A stretch of DNA of 64,000 nucleotides from an uncultured Eubacterium sp. (lineage in GTDB: Bacteria; Bacillota; Clostridia; Peptostreptococcales; Anaerovoracaceae): positions 48,741-112,740 of the forward strand of contig CAMNSS010000011.1 of NCBI GenBank assembly GCA_946555345.1, given 5' to 3'. How positions within the stretch are numbered: the first letter of the stretch is position 1; each line of letters starts with the position of its first letter. Below the pieces are notes generated by a model. That model saw nothing but the letters and a program-made list of their open reading frames with translations. It did not search any database and was not told where the DNA came from. The position numbers and the translations under genes are program-made. Below are positions 18,889 to 25,988 of the stretch, piece by piece.

Positions 18889-20085
18889 TTATCGCTTGAT
18901 TTTTTTTAACCGCTTTGCTGTGCGGACCGGGTGGAATTTGTTTGCAGGTTCGAGGCTGATCCCAGGCAGTTTATTGATCGCTTCAATTTGCACATCCTGT
19001 TTTATGAGCGCATAATGCCTGGCTGTGACTTCGACGGATTTATGCCCCATGAGCTTGGATGCCACTTCCAGGGGGACTCCCGCCCGGCAAAGTTCCGTGC
19101 AGAACGTAGCCCTGTATGCGTGGGGATTTTTTTCAGGGATTTCATTTCTTTTATAGAACCGGGTAAGTGACCGTCGGACATTCCCATATTCCAGGAGCTT
19201 CCCTGTAGAAGATGTGAATACAAAATCCGTCTTATATTTATTCCGCTGTGCTTCCGCAGTGAATCTTTCCCTGTGAGCGTTAAATGCTTTCTGGAGTTCC
19301 GGGTGGATGGGGATTTTGCGGAACGACTTATGTTTTGGCGGTGACAGCTCGCCTTGGTAGTACTGCCTGTTCACATGGACAAACCCGTTGGATATGTCCA
19401 TGTATTTTATCCCCAGGCACTCGGAAATCCGCAGCCCTGCATAATTCATCAGGAACATCATAAAACGCAGCCTGTGGGAAGATGCGTTGGCGAGGATGGA
19501 GGTTATTTCCCCGGGTTCCCATACTACGATGCCCGTGTGCCGTTTATTGTCTGGCTTGTCCGGCAGGGTGACGGCGGAAAGCACGTTATTTGAATATTCG
19601 TTTAATGAAAGCCATTTATAGAATGCGGACATCCATTTGCTGATTGCTTTGAGCGATTGGCGGGATACGTCAAGGGAAATGTAAAAGTCCTGTATCGTGC
19701 GGGCTTTTACGTCACCGAGCGGGATGCTTGCGAGCAATGAATCTTTGACGTGAACGCGGTAGCTTTGCTCATAACGCCGCTTTGTGCCATGTGCATAACT
19801 GCTTTTCATCAGAATGCCATATGTGTATTCTTCTGCATAATCGCCGAATGCTCTGCGCTGCTGTGAAGATTGCAGATGTTCTTTTTCATATTTTATGCGT
19901 ATCTGCTCTTCTTGGTATTTTTTGAATTTCTGTTCTGCATTCCCTTTGGAAGCGCCTACAAACTGTTTCTTGACAGGTACTTTTTTCCCATCCTTCCATT
20001 CATGCCCTATGGTTCTGGTGATCCGGTAATAAGCGTATTCTTTTCCGCCTTTGGCAGTGACGGTGGTATTCTTTTTTGCCGCCAT
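18889..20085 (-). CDS. int: Tyrosine recombinase integrase
   Basis: A 398-residue site-specific recombinase that joins attP to the host tRNA-fMet. The start at 20085 is chosen over one at 20145 because GGAGGAGG lies nine bases upstream. The N-terminus is an arm-binding-like region, the middle (about 80-180) a SAM-like core-binding domain, and the C-terminal half the catalytic domain. The catalytic set is complete: Arg219 in YAGLRIS, Lys about 253, His322 and Arg325 in HAYR, His348 in MGHKS and Tyr358 in RHYA. The gene points at attP and ends 141 bases from the core, the usual arrangement of Tn916-type and Gram-positive phage integrases. Confidence 0.93.
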   Translation of the reverse strand: MAAKKNTTVTAKGGKEYAYYRITRTIGHEWKDGKKVPVKKQFVGASKGNAEQKFKKYQEEQIRIKYEKEHLQSSQQRRAFGDYAEEYTYGILMKSSYAHGTKRRYEQSYRVHVKDSLLASIPLGDVKARTIQDFYISLDVSRQSLKAISKWMSAFYKWLSLNEYSNNVLSAVTLPDKPDNKRHTGIVVWEPGEITSILANASSHRLRFMMFLMNYAGLRISECLGIKYMDISNGFVHVNRQYYQGELSPPKHKSFRKIPIHPELQKAFNAHRERFTAEAQRNKYKTDFVFTSSTGKLLEYGNVRRSLTRFYKRNEIPEKNPHAYRATFCTELCRAGVPLEVASKLMGHKSVEVTARHYALIKQDVQIEAINKLPGISLEPANKFHPVRTAKRLKKIKR

Positions 20086-20110
20086 ACAGTCCTCCTCCCT
20101 GGTTTTGGGC

Positions 20111-20139
20111 ATAAAAATACCCGCTTGAAAAATCACGGG
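20111..20139 (-). terminator. Terminator-like hairpin upstream of int
   Basis: On the minus strand CCCGTGA pairs with TCA-AG-CGGG around TTTT and is followed by TATTTTTA. It would end the leftward immunity transcript before int and limit int expression in the lysogen. Confidence 0.5.
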
Positions 20140-20196
20140 CTGCATGGTAAACTTAATTTGTCAAAACAGAGAACCGCATGACCCGTGGTTCGAAAG

Positions 20197-20225
20197 CAGC
20201 CTTGTTGGCGCAGGGCTGTTTTTTT
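20197..20225 (+). terminator. Plus-strand terminator antisense to the int leader
   Basis: CAGCC and GGCTG stem with a 12-base loop and seven T. No plus-strand gene precedes it, so it may block transcription entering from the tRNA side. Confidence 0.5.
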
Positions 20226-20246
20226 ATTGGTTGTTTTTTGCAATCG

Positions 20247-21170
20247 TTAAAAATTCTCGATGATATATGTATCGATGTCATCCTGAAAACATATAGGGCA
20301 TTTTGAATAGTTTTCGCTTTCAGCTGTTATATCATTGGTCGTGATGTATGAGTATTCATCATCGAAAGTTGGGCAATTTATACGATGATAGTACGTTTTA
20401 TCATTATCTGCATCTATGATAACGGTAGCTTCATCGTAATATGCGGCAGCTTCTTTATATGACGCTAGGTTTGAATCATTTTCATGCGCTAATTCATATA
20501 TATGGATGAGTGATGCAGTCGTTATAAAAAGAAGGATTACGCATAAACAGCCTAAGATAACGGTTATTTTATCTGTGCTTTTTCTTTTGGGGTTATCGGT
20601 AATGTTTTTATCAGGGCGTACATTGCCAGCAACCGTATTTTTGCCAGCAATGATGGCTTCGTTTGTGGTGTTCATGGCTGGATCTTGCGCATTTTTTTCT
20701 GTCTGTTCTTCTTCCTGTTGGTTCGTGTCGTTGTTTCCAGTGTCTTTGTGTAAAGCGCTGCTTGCTGTTTGATTGGCGCCTGGCGCAGCGTTTGAAGCCG
20801 GGTTGTTGTTATAAACACGGACATAATTAGGGGCTTGCTTTGCTGTGGGATTATGGTATTTATTATTGCCGGATGATAGTATCCAGTAATTCACGAAAGC
20901 ATATAGCAGCATGGGCGTAGCAGAATTATTGTCATCAGAAGAAGGTCCGTATATTATAAAATCGGCGGTAAAAATAGCTAGAAATACGATAATTGAGTTT
21001 GTAATTGCGATTCCTATTAATGCTCTCTTGGATAATTTTTTTCTTTTTATCAAAGTGAATCGGAGAATAACAGGGACGGTGCAATAACACAAAATGGCTA
21101 AAAGGAGCGCTGTGGCAATGACAAAAATAAGTTCACCAGCACTCATGCTTGAAAATTCGCTATAACTCAT
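20247..21170 (-). CDS. Membrane protein with C-terminal Cys/His motif (307 aa)
   Basis: No family is recognised with confidence. Two membrane segments lie near residues 14-38 and 47-71. An Asn/Gln/Glu-rich hydrophilic linker follows (about 105-195), then a third membrane segment (about 203-225) and a C-terminal domain with His-x3-Cys and, about 30 residues on, Cys-x2-Cys (YYHRINC and KCPIC). That spacing resembles Ada-like or other small zinc-binding modules that sense or bind at the surface. It lies between int and the repressor genes and is transcribed with them, so it should be expressed in the lysogen. A superinfection-exclusion or lysogenic-conversion role is plausible but inferred. Confidence 0.6.
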   Translation of the reverse strand: MSYSEFSSMSAGELIFVIATALLLAILCYCTVPVILRFTLIKRKKLSKRALIGIAITNSIIVFLAIFTADFIIYGPSSDDNNSATPMLLYAFVNYWILSSGNNKYHNPTAKQAPNYVRVYNNNPASNAAPGANQTASSALHKDTGNNDTNQQEEEQTEKNAQDPAMNTTNEAIIAGKNTVAGNVRPDKNITDNPKRKSTDKITVILGCLCVILLFITTASLIHIYELAHENDSNLASYKEAAAYYDEATVIIDADNDKTYYHRINCPTFDDEYSYITTNDITAESENYSKCPICFQDDIDTYIIENF

Positions 21171-21205
21171 AACTTCTTCTCCTTCTCAAATGAAAACCAC
21201 TAAAC

Positions 21206-21589
21206 TTATATATCCAAAATTCTATAATAAATAAGCGCTTCCTTTAAAAATGCTTCATCCACGTCCAGGTATTCCGCCATTTCCCAGAGCTGGGTATATC
21301 CGTCGGATGCGGCAAAATGGATGTTTTCTATGGGAATCAGTTTTTCGTATGCCCATTGCCTTGCAAGGCGTTCCTGTTTTCGGTTGCTGGCATCGCTCTG
21401 GTCGAGGATATCGCCGCAGCTCGTCTCATAATGCCCGATTTCCTCTGCCAGCGTGCAATATTTCCTGCTCGATGTCATGTTCTTATTTATCCATACGCAG
21501 TCATCGGCATAAAGGCCGTCGTTTTTCATCGGGCGTTCTTCTATATGCAGATGTTCATATTCCGCCATAAGCTCTTCGTACTTTGTCAT
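21206..21589 (-). CDS. ImmA/IrrE-like metallopeptidase
   Basis: A 127-residue protein of the ImmA/IrrE family, which in Gram-positive phages and ICEs cleaves the cI-like repressor to trigger induction. The motif is LAEEIGHYET (about residues 58-67). The first position of the HEXXH motif is Glu, as in many phage members of this family, so peptidase activity is not certain. The start at 21589 follows a GAGGTGG site; the longer frame to 21619 adds ten residues without one. It is downstream of the repressor in the same leftward transcript, matching the ImmR-ImmA layout. Confidence 0.75.
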   Translation of the reverse strand: MTKYEELMAEYEHLHIEERPMKNDGLYADDCVWINKNMTSSRKYCTLAEEIGHYETSCGDILDQSDASNRKQERLARQWAYEKLIPIENIHFAASDGYTQLWEMAEYLDVDEAFLKEALIYYRILDI

Positions 21590-21661
21590 GGTGCCACCTC
21601 GCTTTATAAAGGTTTTCATGGACAGTATACTGGGTTCAGTGTCCTAAAATCTGGACAGTGC

Positions 21662-21985
21662 TTATTTGTTCCGCTTTGACAGCACGAATTTTTTGAACTC
21701 CTCTATTTCGTCAAGCTCCTCGTCAGTCCATTCCTCGCCTTCGTGGTGGGCGGCGATGGTCTCTATGGTCTGGGTGCGTTCTGGAATATCGTCGTCTGCA
21801 AGATAATCCAAAGAACACCCGAAGTATTGCGCCAGCTTTTTGAGCGTTGAAAGCTTGATGTTTTCAGTTCCTTTTTTGTAGAAGCCATCAATGGTGGTAT
21901 AAGGAACACCGGACTCTTTAGAAAGTTGGCTTTTATTGATATTTCTATCGTTCATCAGCCCGTCTAGTTTTGTAAGGAAACTCAT
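21662..21985 (-). CDS. cI-like XRE-family repressor
   Basis: 107 residues. The N-terminal HTH of the XRE/lambda-cI class spans about 5-65 (NKSQLSKESGVPYTTIDGFY), followed by a short acidic tail in place of an autocleavage domain. It therefore cannot self-cleave like lambda cI, and induction probably needs the adjacent ImmA-like protein. An AAAGGAGG site precedes the ATG. It is transcribed leftward from a promoter at 22016-22044, divergent from cro, and very probably binds the operators at 22075-22152. Confidence 0.85.
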   Translation of the reverse strand: MSFLTKLDGLMNDRNINKSQLSKESGVPYTTIDGFYKKGTENIKLSTLKKLAQYFGCSLDYLADDDIPERTQTIETIAAHHEGEEWTDEELDEIEEFKKFVLSKRNK

Positions 21986-22015
21986 ATAAAAACCTCCTTT
22001 GTTTTCTATGTTTAT

Positions 22016-22044
22016 ATTCTAACGCAAAATAATTCTTCTGTAAA
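22016..22044 (-). promoter_or_regulatory. Leftward immunity promoter
   Basis: On the minus strand TTTACA (22044-22039), 17 bases, TAGAAT (22021-22016). It drives repressor, ImmA-like and membrane-protein genes. Confidence 0.7.
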
Positions 22045-22074
22045 GTAAAAAAAATACCCTGCACAAAAATAATT

Positions 22075-22088
22075 TACGCCATAAAGTA
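22075..22088. promoter_or_regulatory. Operator O3 (weaker)
   Basis: TACGCCATAAAGTA differs at two positions from TACCCCATAAGGTA at 22139. It lies between the two divergent promoters. Confidence 0.5.
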
Positions 22089-22097
22089 AAAATAGGG

Positions 22098-22126
22098 TTG
22101 ACAAATACCTTATAGGGTAGTATGAT
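22098..22126 (+). promoter_or_regulatory. Rightward early promoter
   Basis: TTGACA at 22098-22103, a 17-base spacer, and TATGAT at 22121-22126: near-consensus. It drives cro and the early operon. An operator fills the spacer. Confidence 0.85.
22106..22119. promoter_or_regulatory. Operator O1
   Basis: TACCTTATAGGGTA, an inverted repeat between -35 and -10 of the rightward promoter. Repressor bound here would exclude RNA polymerase. Confidence 0.7.
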
Positions 22127-22138
22127 GACAACATAAAA

Positions 22139-22152
22139 TACCCCATAAGGTA
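22139..22152. promoter_or_regulatory. Operator O2
   Basis: TACCCCATAAGGTA, just downstream of the transcription start and ending before the cro ribosome site. It is 33 bp (three turns) from O1. Confidence 0.7.
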
Positions 22153-22166
22153 GAAAGGAGGGAATG

Positions 22167-22367
22167 ATGCTTAAAAATTTGGTTGCTGAAATGGCACGGG
22201 AAGGGGTTCTTTATAAAGATCTGGCAGAAATGCTTGGGCGGGATGAAAAATCTATTTCAAATAAGATTTCCTGTAAGACAGAATTTACAAGAAAGGAGAT
22301 GGTGCAAATCAGAAAACAGCTTTTCCCGGAGTGTTCGTTAGATTACCTGTTTGAGCAGGCAGAATAG
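22167..22367 (+). CDS. Cro-like small HTH regulator (66 aa)
   Basis: First gene of the rightward early operon. The sequence is a bare helix-turn-helix: YKDLAEMLGRDEKSISNKI is a typical XRE recognition region, and the end LDYLF is shared with many XRE proteins. The second ATG (22167) is chosen because AGGAGG at 22156-22161 is only two bases from the first. It should act as the lytic-side counterpart of the cI-like repressor on the same operators. Confidence 0.75.
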   Translation: MLKNLVAEMAREGVLYKDLAEMLGRDEKSISNKISCKTEFTRKEMVQIRKQLFPECSLDYLFEQAE

Positions 22368-22453
22368 GGGAAGCGGCAGTAATGCAAGAAACAGATGTTG
22401 TCCGATATTGTGCCGGGAGGGCGGCAAATCAGTGAACAAAGGAGGAACGCAAC

Positions 22454-22633
22454 ATGAAGTATGCAGTAGAAGCAAGGATTTTTAGCAACGGGAAAATCGT
22501 GGCAAAGGTAAGGGAAGCAGAGGAATGGGAAAAGGATGCCCATAAGGAAACGAGGTCATGTGACATCTATGTAGACATCTTTGGTTCGGAGGAAGAAGCC
22601 AGGGCATTCCTGCGGGATTACAGGAATGCATAG
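22454..22633 (+). CDS. Small early protein (59 aa)
   Basis: A short frame beginning MKYAVEARIFSNGK with a clear AAAGGAGG site. It is mixed alpha/beta and acidic, with an EEEARAFL segment near the end. No family is recognised. It lies between cro and a DNA-binding early gene in the same orientation, so it is probably an early phage accessory protein. Confidence 0.6.
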   Translation: MKYAVEARIFSNGKIVAKVREAEEWEKDAHKETRSCDIYVDIFGSEEEARAFLRDYRNA

Positions 22634-22660
22634 GGACGCCAGGAGGGAAAGGGAGGAAAG

Positions 22661-22969
22661 ATGGAAAAGGAAGCATTATTGCGGATGCTGGAAAATGCCA
22701 GCAGGGACAGGCCCGTCACCAGGCTGCGGATACGGGCGGCGTTCCGCGTGGGCGACCGGGGTGCGCGGAGGCTCGTGGAGGAGCTGCGGGACGCAGGCTA
22801 CCCGGTAGTCGGCACGTCAGACCACAAGGGGTATTGGATTGCGGGTTCAGAGGAAGAATTGAAGCTGTTCATGCGGAATTATACCGCAAAGGCAAGGACG
22901 ATACAGAGAAGGGCTTTGCGGATGTGCGGCAGGTTTTACGAGCAGTACCAGGAAAGGCGGGTTCAATAA
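22661..22969 (+). CDS. Early winged-helix-like protein (102 aa)
   Basis: Residues about 18-65 (RPVTRLRIRAAF ... GARRLVEELRDAGYPV ... GYWIA) read as a winged-helix DNA-binding domain of the HTH_11 kind, common in early regions of Clostridia phages. The rest is a basic helix. A GGGAGG-type site precedes the ATG. The stop overlaps the next start (TAATG), so the pair is coupled. Likely a regulator or replication accessory factor; the exact role is unknown. Confidence 0.6.
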   Translation: MEKEALLRMLENASRDRPVTRLRIRAAFRVGDRGARRLVEELRDAGYPVVGTSDHKGYWIAGSEEELKLFMRNYTAKARTIQRRALRMCGRFYEQYQERRVQ

Positions 22970-23190
22970 TGGATGTTTTGATTTATTCGGCGAACGAAGC
23001 GGCAAAAGCATTGCGGACAGATCCAAGCACGATTTACAAAAAGCTGGAACGAGGGGACATCCCGGCGTATAGAGAGGGCGCAAACTGGAAAATCCCAAAG
23101 GCTCTTCTCGCCGCTTACATTGAGAATATGGCATTGGCGGAGGCGAAGGGAAGGAGGGAAATCCATGAAATGGGATTTGAGAAAGGTTAA
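22969..23190 (+). CDS. Excisionase-like HTH_17 protein (73 aa)
   Basis: SANEAAKALRTDPSTIYKKL followed by GDIPAYREGANWKIPKALL is the MerR-like HTH_17 fold of excisionase-type DNA-binding proteins. It may act as Xis together with int, or as a small early regulator; the sequence alone cannot separate these. The ATG at 22969 overlaps the previous stop. It is far from int but under early lytic control, as excision requires. Confidence 0.6.
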   Translation: MDVLIYSANEAAKALRTDPSTIYKKLERGDIPAYREGANWKIPKALLAAYIENMALAEAKGRREIHEMGFEKG

Positions 23191-23257
23191 AGAGACTATC
23201 ATAGAGCCGATAGGCGGGATGTTGTTTTTCATTAGCATGGGAATCGTATGGTTTTAA
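23165..23257 (+). CDS. Small membrane peptide (30 aa)
   Basis: A frame with GGAGG about seven bases before ATG codes a basic N-terminus and one C-terminal membrane segment (GGMLFFISMGIVWF). It overlaps the previous gene's end by 26 bases and ends just before the next ribosome site. Small peptides of this type are common in early phage operons; no function is assigned. Confidence 0.45.
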   Translation: MKWDLRKVKETIIEPIGGMLFFISMGIVWF

Positions 23258-23268
23258 GGGAGGGGAAA

Positions 23269-23583
23269 ATGTACAAATGCAAATGCGGATGCCGTTTCGC
23301 CGAACCGGACGGGATTTACCACGATGAATGGGGATGGGAATATGCCTGCCCTGAATGCGGCGGCGATGAATATGAGGAAACTGGCACGTGCGGGCTGTGC
23401 TATGGCGAAATGGAAGGGGATGGCATGATCTGCGGGGTATGCATGGATAATATCAAACATGGGTTAAAAGAGGCGATCAAGCCCTTGACTGAAAAGAAGT
23501 TTCCTGCTGTTGATATTGACGAACTGGCAGGCGGGATGCTGGAAAAGATCCTGGATGAATACGAAGGGAAGCCGCCAGCATAA
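23269..23583 (+). CDS. Zinc-ribbon early protein (104 aa)
   Basis: Four Cys pairs are visible: CKCGC near the start, CPEC (about 29-32), CGLC (about 45-48) and CGVC (about 58-61), consistent with two zinc ribbons, followed by a helical tail. The start at 23269 follows GGGAGGGG; the frame from 23248 is rejected for lack of a site. Probably a nucleic-acid or protein-binding accessory factor encoded ahead of the recombination genes. Confidence 0.6.
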   Translation: MYKCKCGCRFAEPDGIYHDEWGWEYACPECGGDEYEETGTCGLCYGEMEGDGMICGVCMDNIKHGLKEAIKPLTEKKFPAVDIDELAGGMLEKILDEYEGKPPA

Positions 23584-23643
23584 AGCGAGACAGCTTCCAA
23601 AAACAATCAAATTAATTATAACACGGAGAGGAAGGAAAAAGCA

Positions 23644-24303
23644 ATGCTGAAACCGTATGGGGAACTGCGGAAAGTGGACGTGCTGCCTTACTGCGAGAAG
23701 CGGGCGGCAAAGGATGAGGCAGGGAGGAAAATGGAAGTGCCGTACCTGAACTGGGCGAAATGCAAGGATCTCCTGCATGAGCATGGCGCAGGGGAAGTGT
23801 ACTTCGAGCCGCTGCTGGCGGCAAACGGTTCGTCGGTGTTCATGACGCAGGAAGCGTTCGTGGACGGTAAGGGAAACCGCAATCGCTGTTTTGAGGTGCG
23901 GGTGAAAATCGTCATTGACGAGCTGGAGTTTACCCAGAACTACCCATTGCTCAACGGCGTGTACGTGGTCAGGGAGGACACGATCAACCAACTGCGGGTG
24001 TCCAATGCGCAGGCAAGGGCATTCGTCAAGGGGGTCGCAATCCGCACGGGGCTGGGATTTGGACTGTGGATCAAGGATGATGAGACGGCGCGGCCTCTGG
24101 CGGCGGAAGACGACCTGGCGGCGCATGACCTGGGCAAGTGCCGCCAGAGGCTGTCGGAGCTGATTACCATGAAAATGCAGGACGGCGTGACGATGGAGCA
24201 GATGGCGGATGCCGTCGGCATGGAAATGGCGGAGTTCCGGGCGGTCTTCACGTATTACGGGAAATTGGAAAAGATTGAGAACATAATCAAGGGGATGCAA
24301 TGA
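23644..24303 (+). CDS. Single-strand annealing protein, DUF1071 (Sak-like)
   Basis: A 219-residue recombinase of the DUF1071 group, regarded as Rad52/Sak-like single-strand annealing proteins. Typical features are KVDVLPYCEKR, YLNWAKC, YFEPLLAANGSS, the VRVKIVIDELEF strand and RAFVKGVAIRTGLGFGLW. It anneals complementary strands exposed by the exonuclease encoded next, with which it overlaps by ATGA. The C-terminal 60 residues form a helical tail. This pair and the later NinB, SSB and resolvase give the phage its own recombination system. Confidence 0.8.
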   Translation: MLKPYGELRKVDVLPYCEKRAAKDEAGRKMEVPYLNWAKCKDLLHEHGAGEVYFEPLLAANGSSVFMTQEAFVDGKGNRNRCFEVRVKIVIDELEFTQNYPLLNGVYVVREDTINQLRVSNAQARAFVKGVAIRTGLGFGLWIKDDETARPLAAEDDLAAHDLGKCRQRLSELITMKMQDGVTMEQMADAVGMEMAEFRAVFTYYGKLEKIENIIKGMQ

Positions 24304-24920
24304 TAAGGAGCAGGGACAGGAGCGGGTGGTTCGGCGCATCGGATACAAGCCATGTCGTGGGGGACTGGGGGACGGCCACGTTCCGCTGCTGGTGGATGGA
24401 AAAGCTGGGCATAAGCTACAAGCCGAAGTTCCAAAACAAGTACACCCTGGCGGGGACATATTACGAACACGCTATACTGGACACGGTTCCGTCCTGTGAA
24501 AAGGACAGGCAGATCTGTATTCCGGAACTGGGGCTGCGGGTCAATTACGACGGCATGGCAGGGAAATCAATCAAGGAAGTGAAGACCTACAAGGAAGGAA
24601 ACGGGTTCAGGGTAACGAAAGCATACTGGCGGCAGGCGCAGGCAGAGATGTTCGCGGCGGGATCGCGCGATCTGGAAATACTGGCGTACCCGTTCACGGA
24701 GGAGCATTACAAAAATTATTTTATCCCGGTGGACAAGGACAAGGTCAGGCATTTCCCAGTTGAATACGACGGGGAATTTGTTGAATGCGAATGGCTGCCG
24801 AGGCTTGCGTACCTGAAACACTGCCTCGACGCGGGCGCATGGCCGGGGAAGGAGGACTTTGAAAGATGGGAAAATACAAAAGCAGGCGGGCGAAGGCAAC
24901 GGACATACCCCGGAAAGTAA
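24300..24920 (+). CDS. YqaJ/lambda-Exo-like PD-(D/E)XK exonuclease
   Basis: A 206-residue exonuclease partner of the annealing protein. The N-terminal GASDTSHVVGDWGTATF resembles the YqaJ/RecB-type entry motif. The catalytic PD-(D/E)XK site appears as Asp in LRVNYDGM (about residue 84) and EVK in IKEVKTYK (about 93-95). It should resect duplex ends 5' to 3' to expose single strands. The HNH gene starts inside its 3' end. Confidence 0.75.
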   Translation: MIRSRDRSGWFGASDTSHVVGDWGTATFRCWWMEKLGISYKPKFQNKYTLAGTYYEHAILDTVPSCEKDRQICIPELGLRVNYDGMAGKSIKEVKTYKEGNGFRVTKAYWRQAQAEMFAAGSRDLEILAYPFTEEHYKNYFIPVDKDKVRHFPVEYDGEFVECEWLPRLAYLKHCLDAGAWPGKEDFERWENTKAGGRRQRTYPGK

Positions 24921-25216
24921 AGCAGGAGGTGTGGGAACGCGACGGCGGCAGGTGCGTTGTCTGCGGCAATGCTGTGAACGTGATGCCCAATGCGCACATC
25001 GTGCCGCGGTCACGGGGCGGGCTGGGGGTTGCGGCAAACGTCGTCACCCTCTGCACGAATTTCACGGAGAACAAATGCCATTTTAAATACGATTTTGGGA
25101 CGAAGGAAGAAAAAGCGGCAATCGATAAAATAATCGTGGCATACATGAAATCGGTTTACGGCGAGGGGTGGCGCAAGAAAGACCAGGTATACAGGAAAGG
25201 CGGGAAAACATCATGA
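24866..25216 (+). CDS. HNH endonuclease (116 aa)
   Basis: The core reads CVVCG, then AHIVPRSRGGLG, then NVVTLC with a following CHF, which is the HNH/McrA fold with zinc-binding Cys pairs. It overlaps the exonuclease gene by 55 bases in another frame, and the start is supported by a GGAGGA site. In the recombination block it may nick or cleave DNA for recombination. It is distinct from the packaging HNH that usually sits beside terminase. Confidence 0.8.
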   Translation: MGKYKSRRAKATDIPRKVKQEVWERDGGRCVVCGNAVNVMPNAHIVPRSRGGLGVAANVVTLCTNFTENKCHFKYDFGTKEEKAAIDKIIVAYMKSVYGEGWRKKDQVYRKGGKTS

Positions 25217-25482
25217 GGGTACGGCTGGGCAAGGCGCATATCATGTGCGGCGATGAGCATTGCTGCTGGATCATGCAGGCAGCGAAGCCAAAGGAAGGAA
25301 AACCCGATGGGAGGCGCATGGGCGGCTATGTGCCGGTTTTTCGGATGGCGGCAGGGGGTTATGCCAGCAAAGAAATAAACCCGCCAGGGGTAAAAGGAAT
25401 AAGCCGTCTGGCAGGCGGGGCTGCCGGGCCGGTGGAGGAGGTGAGGCCGTGGAAGCCAGGATTTCCAGGTGCAAAGCAGTGA
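25213..25482 (+). CDS. Unknown early protein (89 aa)
   Basis: Starts by ATGA overlap with the HNH stop. The N-terminal 45 residues (LGKAHIMCGDEHCCWIM ... GGYVPVFRMAAGGYASKEI) look folded, with Cys/His residues that could bind metal; the rest is Gly/Pro-rich. Not recognised. It overlaps the next gene by 34 bases. Confidence 0.5.
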   Translation: MRVRLGKAHIMCGDEHCCWIMQAAKPKEGKPDGRRMGGYVPVFRMAAGGYASKEINPPGVKGISRLAGGAAGPVEEVRPWKPGFPGAKQ

Positions 25483-25988
25483 ACCGGCCAGGGAAACTGC
25501 CCGCCGTGTGGTTTGAGCTTCCGGGGCGCGAACTCCTGGACAGGTTCAGGGGGCTGGAAGGAAAAAGCCTTGAAGGATATGTCATGACAATCAAAAAGCC
25601 CCGCGCAAAGTCGCTTAATGCCAATGCGTACATGTGGCTGCTCTGTGATAAAATCGCAAGGAAAACAGGAGCGGCAAAAGAGGACGTGTACAGGAAGGCA
25701 GTGCGGGAGGCGGGCGCTTTTACGGACGCCGTCGTGAAGAAGGAAGACGCAGGGCGGATCTGCGCCGCATGGGAAAGCAATGGCGTGGGATGGTTTGCGG
25801 AAACGCATGGAAGCCAGGGCGCAGCCGCCCTCATCAGGCTTTACCAGGGATCTTCGATATATGACGGGGAGCAGATGGGGCGGCTGGTTGATTACATTGT
25901 CGATGAGGCGAAATATTTGAACATAGAAACGATGACGTCAAAGGAAACGGAAAGGCTGAAACAATTATGGGGCGGAAAGGATACATAA
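25449..25988 (+). CDS. NinB/Orf-type recombination protein
   Basis: 179 residues from a GTG after GGAGGAGGTGAGG. Family features are KKPRAKSLNANAYMWLLCDKIA, GVGWFAE, YQGSSIYDGEQMGRLVDYIVDEA and the IETMTSKETERLKQLW end, which match lambda NinB (Orf). NinB proteins bind single-stranded DNA and help load the annealing protein, replacing host RecFOR. It overlaps the replication initiator by 22 bases. Confidence 0.8.
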   Translation: MEARISRCKAVNRPGKLPAVWFELPGRELLDRFRGLEGKSLEGYVMTIKKPRAKSLNANAYMWLLCDKIARKTGAAKEDVYRKAVREAGAFTDAVVKKEDAGRICAAWESNGVGWFAETHGSQGAAALIRLYQGSSIYDGEQMGRLVDYIVDEAKYLNIETMTSKETERLKQLWGGKDT

